Shown one piece after another: positions 30,417 to 43,775 of a stretch of 64,000 bases of DNA. The position numbers and the translations under genes were made by a program. Below the pieces are notes generated by a model. That model made no database searches and was not told the DNA's origin. It saw only the letters and a list, made by a program, of their open reading frames with translations. Where the stretch lies: positions 372,001 to 436,000 of the forward strand of contig JAECZT010000012.1 in NCBI GenBank assembly GCA_020055645.1. Reading direction: 5' to 3'. Numbering within the stretch: position 1 is the first letter of the stretch; each line of letters starts with the position of its first letter. Source of the DNA: Tomocerus qinae (taxonomy: Eukaryota; Arthropoda; Collembola; Entomobryomorpha; Tomoceridae).

Positions 30417-30811
30417 GTAAATGGTTATGTGGCGGGCGGAGTAGGCAGGTACTGCTTGTACCGCTGATGCCGTGCATCGGAACCTTTCAGAATTGACGCA
30501 CTGGTGTGCATTAGTGTACTTTCGTGTTCCCTGAAGTGAAACGTTTTCCGCTGCCCCAGCATTCGTGTACTTTCGTGTTCCCTGGAGTGAAACGTTTGAA
30601 AAACGTTTTCCACTGCCCCAGCATTCGTGTACTTTCGTGTTCCCTGGAGCAAAACGTTTTTCGGTGCCCCTGGTGTGGCAGCAGTGAGGGAGCACTGAAT
30701 GTTGTCGTCGGTGCTCCTTTATCCTAGTCCTGTGGTCTCCCTCGCCATTGGGGTATTTAAATATTATATAATTATTGCTATTGTTAGTATATTTATTAGT
30801 ATATTTAGTTA

Positions 30812-30979
30812 TACCTGTTTTATACTTATCACTTTCATTTCACGTTTTGTGACATCACTAACAGTTAATTTGTAATTAACAAAAATATGTCTCCAATTTG
30901 GTTTCCAACGTAGTAATGAAGTCATTTTGACGTCACTAAGCGTGAAAGTGAAGTGAAAGTGATAAGTATAAAACCGGCA
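30812..30979. mobile_element. MITE, unit 5
   Basis: Full 168-bp form. Confidence 0.72.
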
Positions 30980-31055
30980 CTACTGTTTGTGTCTGATTTT
31001 AATTATTTATTTTGGAAGGGAACTAAATTATATTTCTTGTTGATTATTATTGCAG

Positions 31056-32284
31056 ACGGGGATCTGTGGTGAGGTGCTATTTGATATCTGAGAAGAACCT
31101 TGACCACGGGGATGTTGTTTGGGAGGAGTCTCCATTGATTTCTGTACCATATGTCAACATCATCAATTACAGAGTGCAAGTAACGAAGACTGGATATTAT
31201 ATAGTTGTGTCGGCTGCTTAAAAAAATAGATGATGATGCAATGAAGTGCCCTAAATGTCATTGGTCCTGTTGCTCGCTCCATTCCTCCAAGGTAAAAATG
31301 ACTATTTTTGTTCATTGATGATTGGGATTAGTAGTTGATTACCATAATAATCTATGACCAATTCAATGTAATTTTTGTTTATTAAATAATGAGAAATTAA
31401 AAATGAATTATTTTGTACTACAGAATAAAAGTCACCGAAACATGAGTGCAATATCTTCTCCAGATTGGGCATTTCAACTGCTACTGAAAACTTTTGCAAG
31501 TTATTGTCTCTTAGAATCGTTTTGTCCAAAGAGGTGGAGCCTGCCAAATATGAAAAGTTCTTGGACCTTTGTTCTGATGAGCCGGATCAAGTTTTCCAGA
31601 AGGAATGTGCATGAAGATGATGTATTTAAGTTTTTGGTAGAGGACTGTGAAATGGATGTCTCAGTAGACCAAGTTTCTCAACTATTGGCAGCAACTCGAA
31701 TCAACGATTTTACAATCCACATGATGATTCCACAGAGTAAGACTCAAAAAAAATTTTTTTAATTCTTTTCGACTCACGAACTATATAGTAAGATCATTTA
31801 TTAAAAAATTGTTTTGTGAATTATATAGACACGCCGGTGTAGCCCTCTACTATTACACCAGCTTACTTTCTAACTCTTGTTGTCCAAATGTTGGGTTCTC
31901 ATTTGTCAAAAATGTGGAAGGAGTGGAGACGCGAATTGGAATATCGCCTTGGTGCAAGAAAGCCGAAAGGGCAGCATTTTGTCAATAGCTTATAATCCTA
32001 TGGTATTACAATTTTGCACTGTCCCCCGACAAATTCAAATATTCCATAATTTTATTTGCAAATGCGGGCATTGCCTGGACAAGACTGAATGAGGAACATA
32101 CTTCCAACAAGCTCTAGTGTGCCCGAAATGTAGGAAAGGCTATCTGCTACAAATGAATCCTATTGAAATTAGCAACAGCTCTTCAAAGCCAGTGCAACAG
32201 TTCGAGAATAAAATACGAACTTCGGAAGAACAAACACTGAGTCCATTCGTTTTCTATTCTATCCGAACATGCACAATACTATAA
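31056..32284 (+). pseudogene. SMYD pseudogene, unit 5
   Basis: Exon B keeps GAA (Glu) but has the CATG insertion. Its altered 5' end opens a 119-codon ORF (31403-31762) that reads the SMYD linker in the wrong frame until the insertion, then in the right one. Confidence 0.83.
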
Positions 32285-33000
32285 GGTTTTGATGAGAATG
32301 AAACAGTGCGACATAAAAATTGACATTCTGTCCCAATTGAAATTAATTATTTTGATAAGAAATCTGTTAAATTCCTAAGCTTGTAAAATCCACAAAAACT
32401 AAAAATGTTTGCTCTGTAAAAGTAAAAAAACAGCTGTCATATTTACGACAAGCTTCTTCAAATCAAGTGTTAATAATATTATTACAAAATCAACTAACAT
32501 GTATTAACAGTGTGCATGTTCCTACTTCTAATGTGCAAATTCTATTCTAAATGTGTCATAAATTTTTGTAATGCACCTGCAAGGGTATATATTAATAAAA
32601 TATGTTGCTTAAAAACTGATGATTGGAAAGAAACATTCATTTGTGATTTAAAAGATAAATGTGTGATTTATAATTTACAGTATTACTCTCTATAATGATA
32701 GACAATAGACATGTCATATGGCTGTAATTTTACTTTGTTGGTTCATTATCTAAGAAAGTAGTAATTGTGGAATGAGATTATTTACGAATCCTTCAGTGGG
32801 AAGAAACGCGCGGCCTTTTTTTAAAACTAATTAGGTGATACTGAATGGAGAAGAAGGGGTGTTTCTGGAAGTAAAAGGCTGAAAGGGCCCTGTGCAGACA
32901 TTCTGTCTCTCCAACTCCACAAATCCTTCATCCGGCTCGTGCCACGACCCTCCCCCTCAACGAAATGGAGAAAAACAAAGTAACTTGAAAAAGAACATAC

Positions 33001-33285
33001 CTGAACTCGGTAGTAAATATTAGTGATGCACTCACAAAATTTTTCACAACACTGAAACACTAGCCGCAACAAATCTCAAAACGAAATTTCTCGTTCCGCT
33101 GACGTTCCAGTTCCAGGTCCTTCCGGTTCCGCTGCGTCCAGAATACTGAGGGGTGGCGCTGGATGCACCACCCTTTTATAAGTGCGGACTGCACTGGAAC
33201 GTCAGTGAAACGTTTTCTCCTGCCCCAGCTGCGGTAGCAGCGACGGGAGCGGTCTAGTATTCCCTGCACTACACGTCAAGAAAAG
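33001..33285. promoter_or_regulatory. Divergent promoter, unit 6
   Basis: Minus A+1 33147, TATA 33173-33180, plus A+1 33204. Confidence 0.52.
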
Positions 33286-33680
33286 GTAAATGGTTATGTG
33301 GCGGGCGGAGTAGGCAGGTACTGCTTGTACCGCTGATGCCGTGCATCGGAACCTTTCAGAATTGACGCACTGGTGTGCATTAGTGTACTTTCGTGTTCCC
33401 TGAAGTGAAACGTTTTCCGCTGCCCCAGCATTCGTGTACTTTCGTGTTCCCTGGAGTGAAACGTTTGAAAAACGTTTTCCACTGCCCCAGCATTCGTGTA
33501 CTTTCGTGTTCCCTGGAGCAAAACGTTTTTCGGTGCCCCTGGTGTGGCAGCAGTGAGGGAGCACTGAATGTTGTCGTCGGTGCTCCTTTATCCTAGTCCT
33601 GTGGTCTCCCTCGCCATTGGGGTATTTAAATATTATATAATTATTGCTATTGTTAGTATATTTATTAGTATATTTAGTTA

Positions 33681-33848
33681 TACCTGTTTTATACTTATCA
33701 CTTTCATTTCACGTTTTGTGACATCACTAACAGTTAATTTGTAATTAACAAAAATATGTCTCCAATTTGGTTTCCAACGTAGTAATGAAGTCATTTTGAC
33801 GTCACTAAGCGTGAAAGTGAAGTGAAAGTGATAAGTATAAAACCGGCA
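33681..33848. mobile_element. MITE, unit 6
   Basis: Full 168-bp form. Confidence 0.72.
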
Positions 33849-33924
33849 CTACTGTTTGTGTCTGATTTTAATTATTTATTTTGGAAGGGAACTAAATTAT
33901 ATTTCTTGTTGATTATTATTGCAG

Positions 33925-35159
33925 ACGGGGATCTGTGGTGAGGTGCTATTTGATATCTGAGAAGAACCTTGACCACGGGGATGTTGTTTGGGAGGAGTCT
34001 CCATTGATTTCTGTACCATATGTCAACATCATCAATTACAGAGTGCAAGTAACGAAGACTGGATATTATATAGTTGTGTCGGCTGCTTAAAAAAATAGAT
34101 GATGATGCAATGAAGTGCCCTAAATGTCATTGGTCCTGTTGCTCGCTCCATTCCTCCAAGGTAAAAATGACTATTTTTGTTCATTGATGATTGGGATTAG
34201 TAGTTGATTACCATAATAATCTATGACCAATTCAATGTAATTTTTGTTTATTAAATAATGAGAAATTAAAAATGAATTATTTTGTACTACAGAATATAAA
34301 AGTCACATGAAACATGAGTGCAATATCTTCTCCAGATTGGGCATTTCAACTGCTACTGAAAACTTTTGCAAGTTATTGTCTCTTAGAATCGTTTTGTCCA
34401 AAGAGGTGGAGCCTGCCAAATATGAAAAGTTCTTGGACCTTTGTTCTGATGAGCCGGATCAAGTTTTCCAGAAGGAATGTGCATGAAGATGATGTATTTA
34501 AGTTTTTGGTAGAGGACTGTGAAATGGATGTCTCAGTAGACCAAGTTTCTCAACTATTGGCAGCAACTCGAATCAACGATTTTACAATCCACATGATGAT
34601 TCCACAGAGTAAGACTCAAAAAACAAAATGTTTTAATTCTTTTCGACTCACGAACTATATAGTAAGATCATTTATTAAAAAATTGTTTTGTGAATTATAT
34701 AGACACGCCGGTGTAGCCCTCTACTATTACACCAGCTTACTTTCTAACTCTTGTTGTCCAAATGTTGGGTTCTCATTTGTCAAAAATGTGGAAGGAGTGG
34801 AGACGCGAATTGGAATATCGCCTTGGTGCAAGAAAGCCGAAAGGGCAGCATTTTGTCAATAGCTTATAATCCTATGGTATTACAATTTTGCACTGTCCCC
34901 CGACAAATTCAAATATTCCATAATTTTATTTGCAAATGCGGGCATTGCCTGGACAAGACTGAATGAGGAACATACTTCCAACAAGCTCTAGTGTGCCCGA
35001 AATGTAGGAAAGGCTATCTGCTACAAATGAATCCTATTGAAATTAGCAACAGCTCTTCAAAGCCAGTGCAACAGTTCGAGAATAAAATACGAACTTCGGA
35101 AGAACAAACCACTGAGTCCATTCGTTTTCTATTCTATCCGAACATGCACAATACTATAA
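33925..35159 (+). pseudogene. SMYD pseudogene, unit 6
   Basis: GAA plus CATG in exon B. The altered tract after the exon B donor keeps a 182-codon ORF (34314-34862) open through the intron into exon C. It mixes two frames of SMYD with intron and is not a credible protein. Confidence 0.83.
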
Positions 35160-35876
35160 GGTTTTGATGAGAATGAAACAGTGCGACATAAAAATTGACA
35201 TTCTGTCCCAATTGAAATTAATTATTTTGATAAGAAATCTGTTAAATTCCTAAGCTTGTAAAATCCACAAAAACTAAAAATGTTTGCTCTGTAAAAGTAA
35301 AAAAACAGCTGTCATATTTACGACAAGCTTCTTCAAATCAAGTGTTAATAATATTATTACAAAATCAACTAACATGTATTAACAGTGTGCATGTTCCTAC
35401 TTCTAATGTGCAAATTCTATTCTAAATGTGTCATAAATTTTTGTAATGCACCTGCAAGGGTATATATTAATAAAATATGTTGCTTAAAAACTGATGATTG
35501 GAAAGAAACATTCATTTGTGATTTAAAAGATAAATGTGTGATTTATAATTTACAGTATTACTCTCTATAATGATAGACAATAGACATGTCATATGGCTGT
35601 AATTTTACTTTGTTGGTTCATTATCTAAGAAAGTAGTAATTGTGGAATGAGATTATTTACGAATCCTTCAGTGGGAAGAAACGCGCGGCCTTTTTTTAAA
35701 ACTAATTAGGTGATACTGAATGGAGAAGAAGGGGGTGTTTCTGGAAGTAAAAGGCTGAAAGGGCCCTGTGCAGACATTCTGTCTCTCCAACTCCACAAAT
35801 CCTTCATCCGGCTCGTGCCACGACCCTCCCCCTCAACGAAATGGAGAAAAACAAAGTAACTTGAAAAAGAACATAC

Positions 35877-36161
35877 CTGAACTCGGTAGTAAATATTAGT
35901 GATGCACTCACAAAATTTTTCACAACACTGAAACACTAGCCGCAACAAATCTCAAAACGAAATTTCTCGTTCCGCTGACGTTCCAGTTCCAGGTCCTTCC
36001 GGTTCCGCTGCGTCCAGAATACTGAGGGGTGGCGCTGGATGCACCACCCTTTTATAAGTGCGGACTGCACTGGAACGTCAGTGAAACGTTTTCTCCTGCC
36101 CCAGCTGCGGTAGCAGCGACGGGAGCGGTCTAGTATTCCCTGCACTACACGTCAAGAAAAG
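35877..36161. promoter_or_regulatory. Divergent promoter, unit 7
   Basis: Minus A+1 36023, TATA 36049-36056, plus A+1 36080. Confidence 0.52.
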
Positions 36162-36556
36162 GTAAATGGTTATGTGGCGGGCGGAGTAGGCAGGTACTGC
36201 TTGTACCGCTGATGCCGTGCATCGGAACCTTTCAGAATTGACGCACTGGTGTGCATTAGTGTACTTTCGTGTTCCCTGAAGTGAAACGTTTTCCGCTGCC
36301 CCAGCATTCGTGTACTTTCGTGTTCCCTGGAGTGAAACGTTTGAAAAACGTTTTCCACTGCCCCAGCATTCGTGTACTTTCGTGTTCCCTGGAGCAAAAC
36401 GTTTTTCGGTGCCCCTGGTGTGGCAGCAGTGAGGGAGCACTGAATGTTGTCGTCGGTGCTCCTTTATCCTAGTCCTGTGGTCTCCCTCGCCATTGGGGTA
36501 TTTAAATATTATATAATTATTGCTATTGTTAGTATATTTATTAGTATATTTAGTTA

Positions 36557-36724
36557 TACCTGTTTTATACTTATCACTTTCATTTCACGTTTTGTGACAT
36601 CACTAACAGTTAATTTGTAATTAACAAAAATATGTCTCCAATTTGGTTTCCAACGTAGTAATGAAGTCATTTTGACGTCACTAAGCGTGAAAGTGAAGTG
36701 AAAGTGATAAGTATAAAACCGGCA
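36557..36724. mobile_element. MITE, unit 7
   Basis: Full 168-bp form. Confidence 0.72.
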
Positions 36725-36800
36725 CTACTGTTTGTGTCTGATTTTAATTATTTATTTTGGAAGGGAACTAAATTATATTTCTTGTTGATTATTATTGCAG

Positions 36801-38032
36801 ACGGGGATCTGTGGTGAGGTGCTATTTGATATCTGAGAAGAACCTTGACCACGGGGATGTTGTTTGGGAGGAGTCTCCATTGATTTCTGTACCATATGTC
36901 AACATCATCAATTACAGAGTGCAAGTAACGAAGACTGGATATTATATAGTTGTGTCGGCTGCTTAAAAAAAATAGATGATGATGCAATGAAGTGCCCTAA
37001 ATGTCATTGGTCCTGTTGCTCGCTCCATTCCTCCAAGGTAAAAATGACTATTTTTGTTCATTGATGATTGGGATTAGTAGTTGATTACCATAATAATCTA
37101 TGACCAATTCAATGTAATTTTTGTTTATTAAATAATGAGAAATTAAAAATGAATTATTTTGTACTACAGAATAAAAGTCACCGAAACATGAGTGCAATAT
37201 CTTCTCCAGATTGGGCATTTCAACTGCTACTGAAAACTTTTGCAAGTTATTGTCTCTTAGAATCGTTTTGTCCAAAGAGGTGGAGCCTGCCAAATATGAA
37301 AAGTTCTTGGACCTTTGTTCTGATGAGCCGGATCAAGTTTTCCAGAAGGAATGTGCATGAAGATGATGTATTTAAGTTTTTGGTAGAGGACTGTGAAATG
37401 GATGTCTCAGTAGATCAAGTTTCTCAACTATTGGCAGCAACTCGAATCAACGATTTTACAATCCACATGATGATTCCACAGAGTAAGACTCAAAAAACAA
37501 AATTTTTTAATTCTTTTCGACTCACGAACTATATAGTAAGATCATTTATTAAAAAATTGTTTTGTGAATTATATAGACACGCCGGTGTAGCCCTCTACTA
37601 TTACACCAGCTTACTTTCTAACTCTTGTTGTCCAAATGTTGGGTTCTCATTTGTCAAAAATGTGGAAGGAGTGGAGACGCGAATTGGAATATCGCCTTGG
37701 TGCAAGAAAGCCGAAAGGGCAGCATTTTGTCAATAGCTTATAATCCTATGGTATTACAATTTTGCACTGTCCCCCGACAAATTCAAATATTCCATAATTT
37801 TATTTGCAAATGCGGGCATTGCCTGGACAAGACTGAATGAGGAACATACTTCCAACAAGCTCTAGTGTGCCCGAAATGTAGGAAAGGCTATCTGCTACAA
37901 ATGAATCCTATTGAAATTAGCAACAGCTCTTCAAAGCCAGTGCAACAGTTCGAGAATAAAATACGAACTTCGGAAGAACAAACACTGAGTCCATTCGTTT
38001 TCTATTCTATCCGAACATGCACAATACTATAA
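36801..38032 (+). pseudogene. SMYD pseudogene, unit 7 (MYND frame open)
   Basis: The only copy with eight As at about 36965-36972, so CVGCLKKIDDDAMKCPKCHW reads through without a stop, as in a real MYND finger. Still broken upstream (the SET start is in another frame), in exon B (GAA plus CATG) and in exon C. The 195-codon ORF at 37149-37736 runs through an intron. Confidence 0.84.
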
Positions 38033-38749
38033 GGTTTTGATGAGAATGAAACAGTGCGACATAAAAATTGACATTCTGTCCCAATTGAAATTAATTATTT
38101 TGATAAGAAATCTGTTAAATTCCTAAGCTTGTAAAATCCACAAAAACTAAAAATGTTTGCTCTGTAAAAGTAAAAAAACAGCTGTCATATTTACGACAAG
38201 CTTCTTCAAATCAAGTGTTAATAATATTATTACAAAATCAACTAACATGTATTAACAGTGTGCATGTTCCTACTTCTAATGTGCAAATTCTATTCTAAAT
38301 GTGTCATAAATTTTTGTAATGCACCTGCAAGGGTATATATTAATAAAATATGTTGCTTAAAAACTGATGATTGGAAAGAAACATTCATTTGTGATTTAAA
38401 AGATAAATGTGTGATTTATAATTTACAGTATTACTCTCTATAATGATAGACAATAGACATGTCATATGGCTGTAATTTTACTTTGTTGGTTCATTATCTA
38501 AGAAAGTAGTAATTGTGGAATGAGATTATTTACGAATCCTTCAGTGGGAAGAAACGCGCGGCCTTTTTTTAAAACTAATTAGGTGATACTGAATGGAGAA
38601 GAAGGGGGTGTTTCTGGAAGTAAAAGGCTGAAAGGGCCCTGTGCAGACATTCTGTCTCTCCAACTCCACAAATCCTTCATCCGGCTCGTGCCACGACCCT
38701 CCCCCTCAACGAAATGGAGAAAAACAAAGTAACTTGAAAAAGAACATAC

Positions 38750-39034
38750 CTGAACTCGGTAGTAAATATTAGTGATGCACTCACAAAATTTTTCACAACA
38801 CTGAAACACTAGCCGCAACAAATCTCAAAACGAAATTTCTCGTTCCGCTGACGTTCCAGTTCCAGGTCCTTCCGGTTCCGCTGCGTCCAGAATACTGAGG
38901 GGTGGCGCTGGATGCACCACCCTTTTATAAGTGCGGACTGCACTGGAACGTCAGTGAAACGTTTTCTCCTGCCCCAGCTGCGGTAGCAGCGACGGGAGCG
39001 GTCTAGTATTCCCTGCACTACACGTCAAGAAAAG
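38750..39034. promoter_or_regulatory. Divergent promoter, unit 8
   Basis: Minus A+1 38896, TATA 38922-38929, plus A+1 38953. Confidence 0.52.
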
Positions 39035-39429
39035 GTAAATGGTTATGTGGCGGGCGGAGTAGGCAGGTACTGCTTGTACCGCTGATGCCGTGCATCGGAA
39101 CCTTTCAGAATTGACGCACTGGTGTGCATTAGTGTACTTTCGTGTTCCCTGAAGTGAAACGTTTTCCGCTGCCCCAGCATTCGTGTACTTTCGTGTTCCC
39201 TGGAGTGAAACGTTTGAAAAACGTTTTCCACTGCCCCAGCATTCGTGTACTTTCGTGTTCCCTGGAGCAAAACGTTTTTCGGTGCCCCTGGTGTGGCAGC
39301 AGTGAGGGAGCACTGAATGTTGTCGTCGGTGCTCCTTTATCCTAGTCCTGTGGTCTCCCTCGCCATTGGGGTATTTAAATATTATATAATTATTGCTATT
39401 GTTAGTATATTTATTAGTATATTTAGTTA

Positions 39430-39597
39430 TACCTGTTTTATACTTATCACTTTCATTTCACGTTTTGTGACATCACTAACAGTTAATTTGTAATTAACAA
39501 AAATATGTCTCCAATTTGGTTTCCAACGTAGTAATGAAGTCATTTTGACGTCACTAAGCGTGAAAGTGAAGTGAAAGTGATAAGTATAAAACCGGCA
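39430..39597. mobile_element. MITE, unit 8
   Basis: Full 168-bp form. Confidence 0.72.
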
Positions 39598-39673
39598 CTA
39601 CTGTTTGTGTCTGATTTTAATTATTTATTTTGGAAGGGAACTAAATTATATTTCTTGTTGATTATTATTGCAG

Positions 39674-40907
39674 ACGGGGATCTGTGGTGAGGTGCTATTT
39701 GATATCTGAGAAGAACCTTGACCACGGGGATGTTGTTTGGGAGGAGTCTCCATTGATTTCTGTACCATATGTCAACATCATCAATTACAGAGTGCAAGTA
39801 ACGAAGACTGGATATTATATAGTTGTGTCGGCTGCTTAAAAAAATAGATGATGATGCAATGAAGTGCCCTAAATGTCATTGGTCCTGTTGCTCGCTCCAT
39901 TCCTCCAAGGTAAAAATGACTATTTTTGTTCATTGATGATTGGGATTAGTAGTTGATTACCATAATAATCTATGACCAATTCAATGTAATTTTTGTTTAT
40001 TAAATAATGAGAAATTAAAAATGAATTATTTTGTACTACAGAATATAAAAGTCACATGAAACATGAGTGCAATATCTTCTCCAGATTGGGCATTTCAACT
40101 GCTACTGAAAACTTTTGCAAGTTATTGTCTCTTAGAATCGTTTTGTCCAAAGAGGTGGAGCCTGCCAAATATGAAAAGTTCTTGGACCTTTGTTCTGATG
40201 AGCCGGATCAAGTTTTCCAGAAGTAATGTGCATGAAGATGATGTATTTAAGTTTTTGGTAGAGGACTGTGAAATGGATGTCTCAGTAGACCAAGTTTCTC
40301 AACTATTGGCAGCAACTCGAATCAACGATTTTACAATCCACATGATGATTCCACAGAGTAAGACTCAAAAAAAAATTTTTTTTAATTCTTTTCGACTCAC
40401 GAACTATATAGTAAGATCATTTATTAAAAAATTGTTTTGTGAATTATATAGACACGCCGGTGTAGCCCTCTACTATTACACCAGCTTACTTTCTAACTCT
40501 TGTTGTCCAAATGTTGGGTTCTCATTTGTCAAAAATGTGGAAGGAGTGGAGACGCGAATTGGAATATCGCCTTGGTGCAAGAAAGCCGAAAGGGCAGCAT
40601 TTTGTCAATAGCTTATAATCCTATGGTATTACAATTTTGCACTGTCCCCCGACAAATTCAAATATTCCATAATTTTATTTGCAAATGCGGGCATTGCCTG
40701 GACAAGACTGAATGAGGAACATACTTCCAACAAGCTCTAGTGTGCCCGAAATGTAGGAAAGGCTATCTGCTACAAATGAATCCTATTGAAATTAGCAACA
40801 GCTCTTCAAAGCCAGTGCAACAGTTCGAGAATAAAATACGAACTTCGGAAGAACAAACACTGAGTCCATTCGTTTTCTATTCTATCCGAACATGCACAAT
40901 ACTATAA
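39674..40907 (+). pseudogene. SMYD pseudogene, unit 8
   Basis: Last unit in the array with the CATG insertion. A long A/T tract after exon B keeps a 182-codon read-through ORF (40063-40611) open by chance. Confidence 0.83.
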
Positions 40908-41623
40908 GGTTTTGATGAGAATGAAACAGTGCGACATAAAAATTGACATTCTGTCCCAATTGAAATTAATTATTTTGATAAGAAATCTGTTAAATTCCTA
41001 AGCTTGTAAAATCCACAAAAACTAAAAATGTTTGCTCTGTAAAAGTAAAAAAACAGCTGTCATATTTACGACAAGCTTCTTCAAATCAAGTGTTAATAAT
41101 ATTATTACAAAATCAACTAACATGTATTAACAGTGTGCATGTTCCTACTTCTAATGTGCAAATTCTATTCTAAATGTGTCATAAATTTTTGTAATGCACC
41201 TGCAAGGGTATATATTAATAAAATATGTTGCTTAAAAACTGATGATTGGAAAGAAACATTCATTTGTGATTTAAAAGATAAATGTGTGATTTATAATTTA
41301 CAGTATTACTCTCTATAATGATAGACAATAGACATGTCATATGGCTGTAATTTTACTTTGTTGGTTCATTATCTAAGAAAGTAGTAATTGTGGAATGAGA
41401 TTATTTACGAATCCTTCAGTGGGAAGAAACGCGCGGCCTTTTTTTAAAACTAATTAGGTGATACTGAATGGAGAAGAAGGGGTGTTTCTGGAAGTAAAAG
41501 GCTGAAAGGGCCCTGTGCAGACATTCTGTCTCTCCAACTCCACAAATCCTTCATCCGGCTCGTGCCACGACCCTCCCCCTCAACGAAATGGAGAAAAACA
41601 AAGTAACTTGAAAAAGAACATAC

Positions 41624-41908
41624 CTGAACTCGGTAGTAAATATTAGTGATGCACTCACAAAATTTTTCACAACACTGAAACACTAGCCGCAACAAATCTC
41701 AAAACGAAATTTCTCGTTCCGCTGACGTTCCAGTTCCAGGTCCTTCCGGTTCCGCTGCGTCCAGAATACTGAGGGGTGGCGCTGGATGCACCACCCTTTT
41801 ATAAGTGCGGACTGCACTGGAACGTCAGTGAAACGTTTTCTCCTGCCCCAGCTGCGGTAGCAGCGACGGGAGCGGTCTAGTATTCCCTGCACTACACGTC
41901 AAGAAAAG
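41624..41908. promoter_or_regulatory. Divergent promoter, unit 9
   Basis: Minus A+1 41770, TATA 41796-41803, plus A+1 41827. Confidence 0.52.
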
Positions 41909-42302
41909 GTAAATGGTTATGTGGCGGGCGGAGTAGGCAGGTACTGCTTGTACCGCTGATGCCGTGCATCGGAACCTTTCAGAATTGACGCACTGGTGTG
42001 CATTAGTGTACTTTCGTGTTCCCTGAAGTGAAACGTTTTCCGCTGCCCCAGCATTCGTGTACTTTCGTGTTCCCTGGAGTGAAACGTTTGAAAAACGTTT
42101 TCCACTGCCCCAGCATTCGTGTACTTTCGTGTTCCCTGGAGCAAAACGTTTTTCGGTGCCCCTGGTGTGGCAGCAGTGAGGGAGCACTGAATGTTGTCGT
42201 CGGTGCTCCTTTATCCTAGTCCTGTGGTCTCCTCGCCATTGGGGTATTTAAATATTATATAATTATTGCTATTGTTAGTATATTTATTAGTATATTTAGT
42301 TA

Positions 42303-42470
42303 TACCTGTTTTATACTTATCACTTTCATTTCACGTTTTGTGACATCACTAACAGTTAATTTGTAATTAACAAAAATATGTCTCCAATTTGGTTTCCAAC
42401 GTAGTAATGAAGTCATTTTGACGTCACTAAGCGTGAAAGTGAAGTGAAAGTGATAAGTATAAAACCGGCA
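42303..42470. mobile_element. MITE, unit 9
   Basis: Full 168-bp form. Confidence 0.72.
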
Positions 42471-42546
42471 CTACTGTTTGTGTCTGATTTTAATTATTTA
42501 TTTTGGAAGGGAACTAAATTATATTTCTTGTTGATTATTATTGCAG

Positions 42547-43775
42547 ACGGGGATCTGTGGTGAGGTGCTATTTGATATCTGAGAAGAACCTTGACCACGG
42601 GGATGTTGTTTGGGAGGAGTCTCCATTGATTTCTGTACCATATGTCAACATCATCAATTACAGAGTGCAAGTAACGAAGACTGGATATTATATAGTTGTG
42701 TCGGCTGCTTAAAAAATAGATGATGATGCAATGAAGTGCCCTAAATGTCATTGGTCCTGTTGCTCGCTCCATTCCTCCAAGGTAAAAATGACTATTTTTG
42801 TTCATTGATGATTGGGATTAGTAGTTGATTACCATAATAATCTATGACCAATTCAATGTAATTTTTGTTTATTAAATAATGAGAAATTAAAAATGAATTA
42901 TTTTGTACTACAGAATATAAAAGTCACATGAAACATGAGTGCAATATCTTCTCCAGATTGGGCATTTCAACTGCTACTGAAAACTTTTGCAAGTTATTGT
43001 CTCTTAGAATCGTTTTGTCCAAAGAGGTGGAGCCTGCCAAATATGAAAAGTTCTTGGACCTTTGTTCTGATGAGCCGGATCAAGTTTTCCAGAAGTAATG
43101 TGAAGATGATGTATTTAAGTTTTTGGTAGAGGACTGTGAAATGGATGTCTCAGTAGACCAAGTTTCTCAACTATTGGCAGCAACTCGAATCAACGATTTT
43201 ACAATCCACATGATGATTCCACAGAGTAAGACTCAAAAAAAAATTTTTTTTAATTCTTTTCGACTCACGAACTATATAGTAAGATCATTTATTAAAAAAT
43301 TGTTTTGTGAATTATATAGACACGCCGGTGTAGCCCTCTACTATTACACCAGCTTACTTTCTAACTCTTGTTGTCCAAATGTTGGGTTCTCATTTGTCAA
43401 AAATGTGGAAGGAGTGGAGACGCGAATTGGAATATCGCCTTGGTGCAAGAAAGCCGAAAGGGCAGCATTTTGTCAATAGCTTATAATCCTATGGTATTAC
43501 AATTTTGCACTGTCCCCCGACAAATTCAAATATTCCATAATTTTATTTGCAAATGCGGGCATTGCCTGGACAAGACTGAATGAGGAACATACTTCCAACA
43601 AGCTCTAGTGTGCCCGAAATGTAGGAAAGGCTATCTGCTACAAATGAATCCTATTGAAATTAGCAACAGCTCTTCAAAGCCAGTGCAACAGTTCGAGAAT
43701 AAAATACGAACTTCGGAAGAACAAACACTGAGTCCATTCGTTTTCTATTCTATCCGAACATGCACAATACTATAA
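42547..43775 (+). pseudogene. SMYD pseudogene, unit 9
   Basis: The A6 run shifts the CVGC...CPKC frame. Exon B lacks CATG but has the TAA stop. Confidence 0.83.

Larger units (their letters stand above)
29444..32312 (+). repeat. 2.87-kb unit 5
   Basis: 2869 bp. C4 run (shared with units 2 and 12). Exon B begins AATAAAAGTCACCG instead of AATATAAAAGTCACATG, a change shared only with unit 7. Confidence 0.96.
32313..35187 (+). repeat. 2.87-kb unit 6
   Basis: 2875 bp. G4 near 32855. The tract after exon B is CAAAAAACAAAATG. Near its end it reads AAACCACTGAG, with an extra C that is private to this unit in array 2. Confidence 0.96.
35188..38060 (+). repeat. 2.87-kb unit 7
   Basis: 2873 bp. A8 run in exon A (unique); exon B start as in unit 5; tract after exon B like unit 6. 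Confidence 0.96.
38061..40935 (+). repeat. 2.87-kb unit 8
   Basis: 2875 bp. G5, C5. TAA plus CATG in exon B. Confidence 0.96.

Noticed and set aside
34314..34862. 182- and 195-codon ORFs joining MSAISSPDWAF to the exon C frame in units 6, 7 and 8
   Set aside because: They run through a GT-AG intron and switch SMYD frame. They exist only when the A/T tract after exon B has a suitable length.
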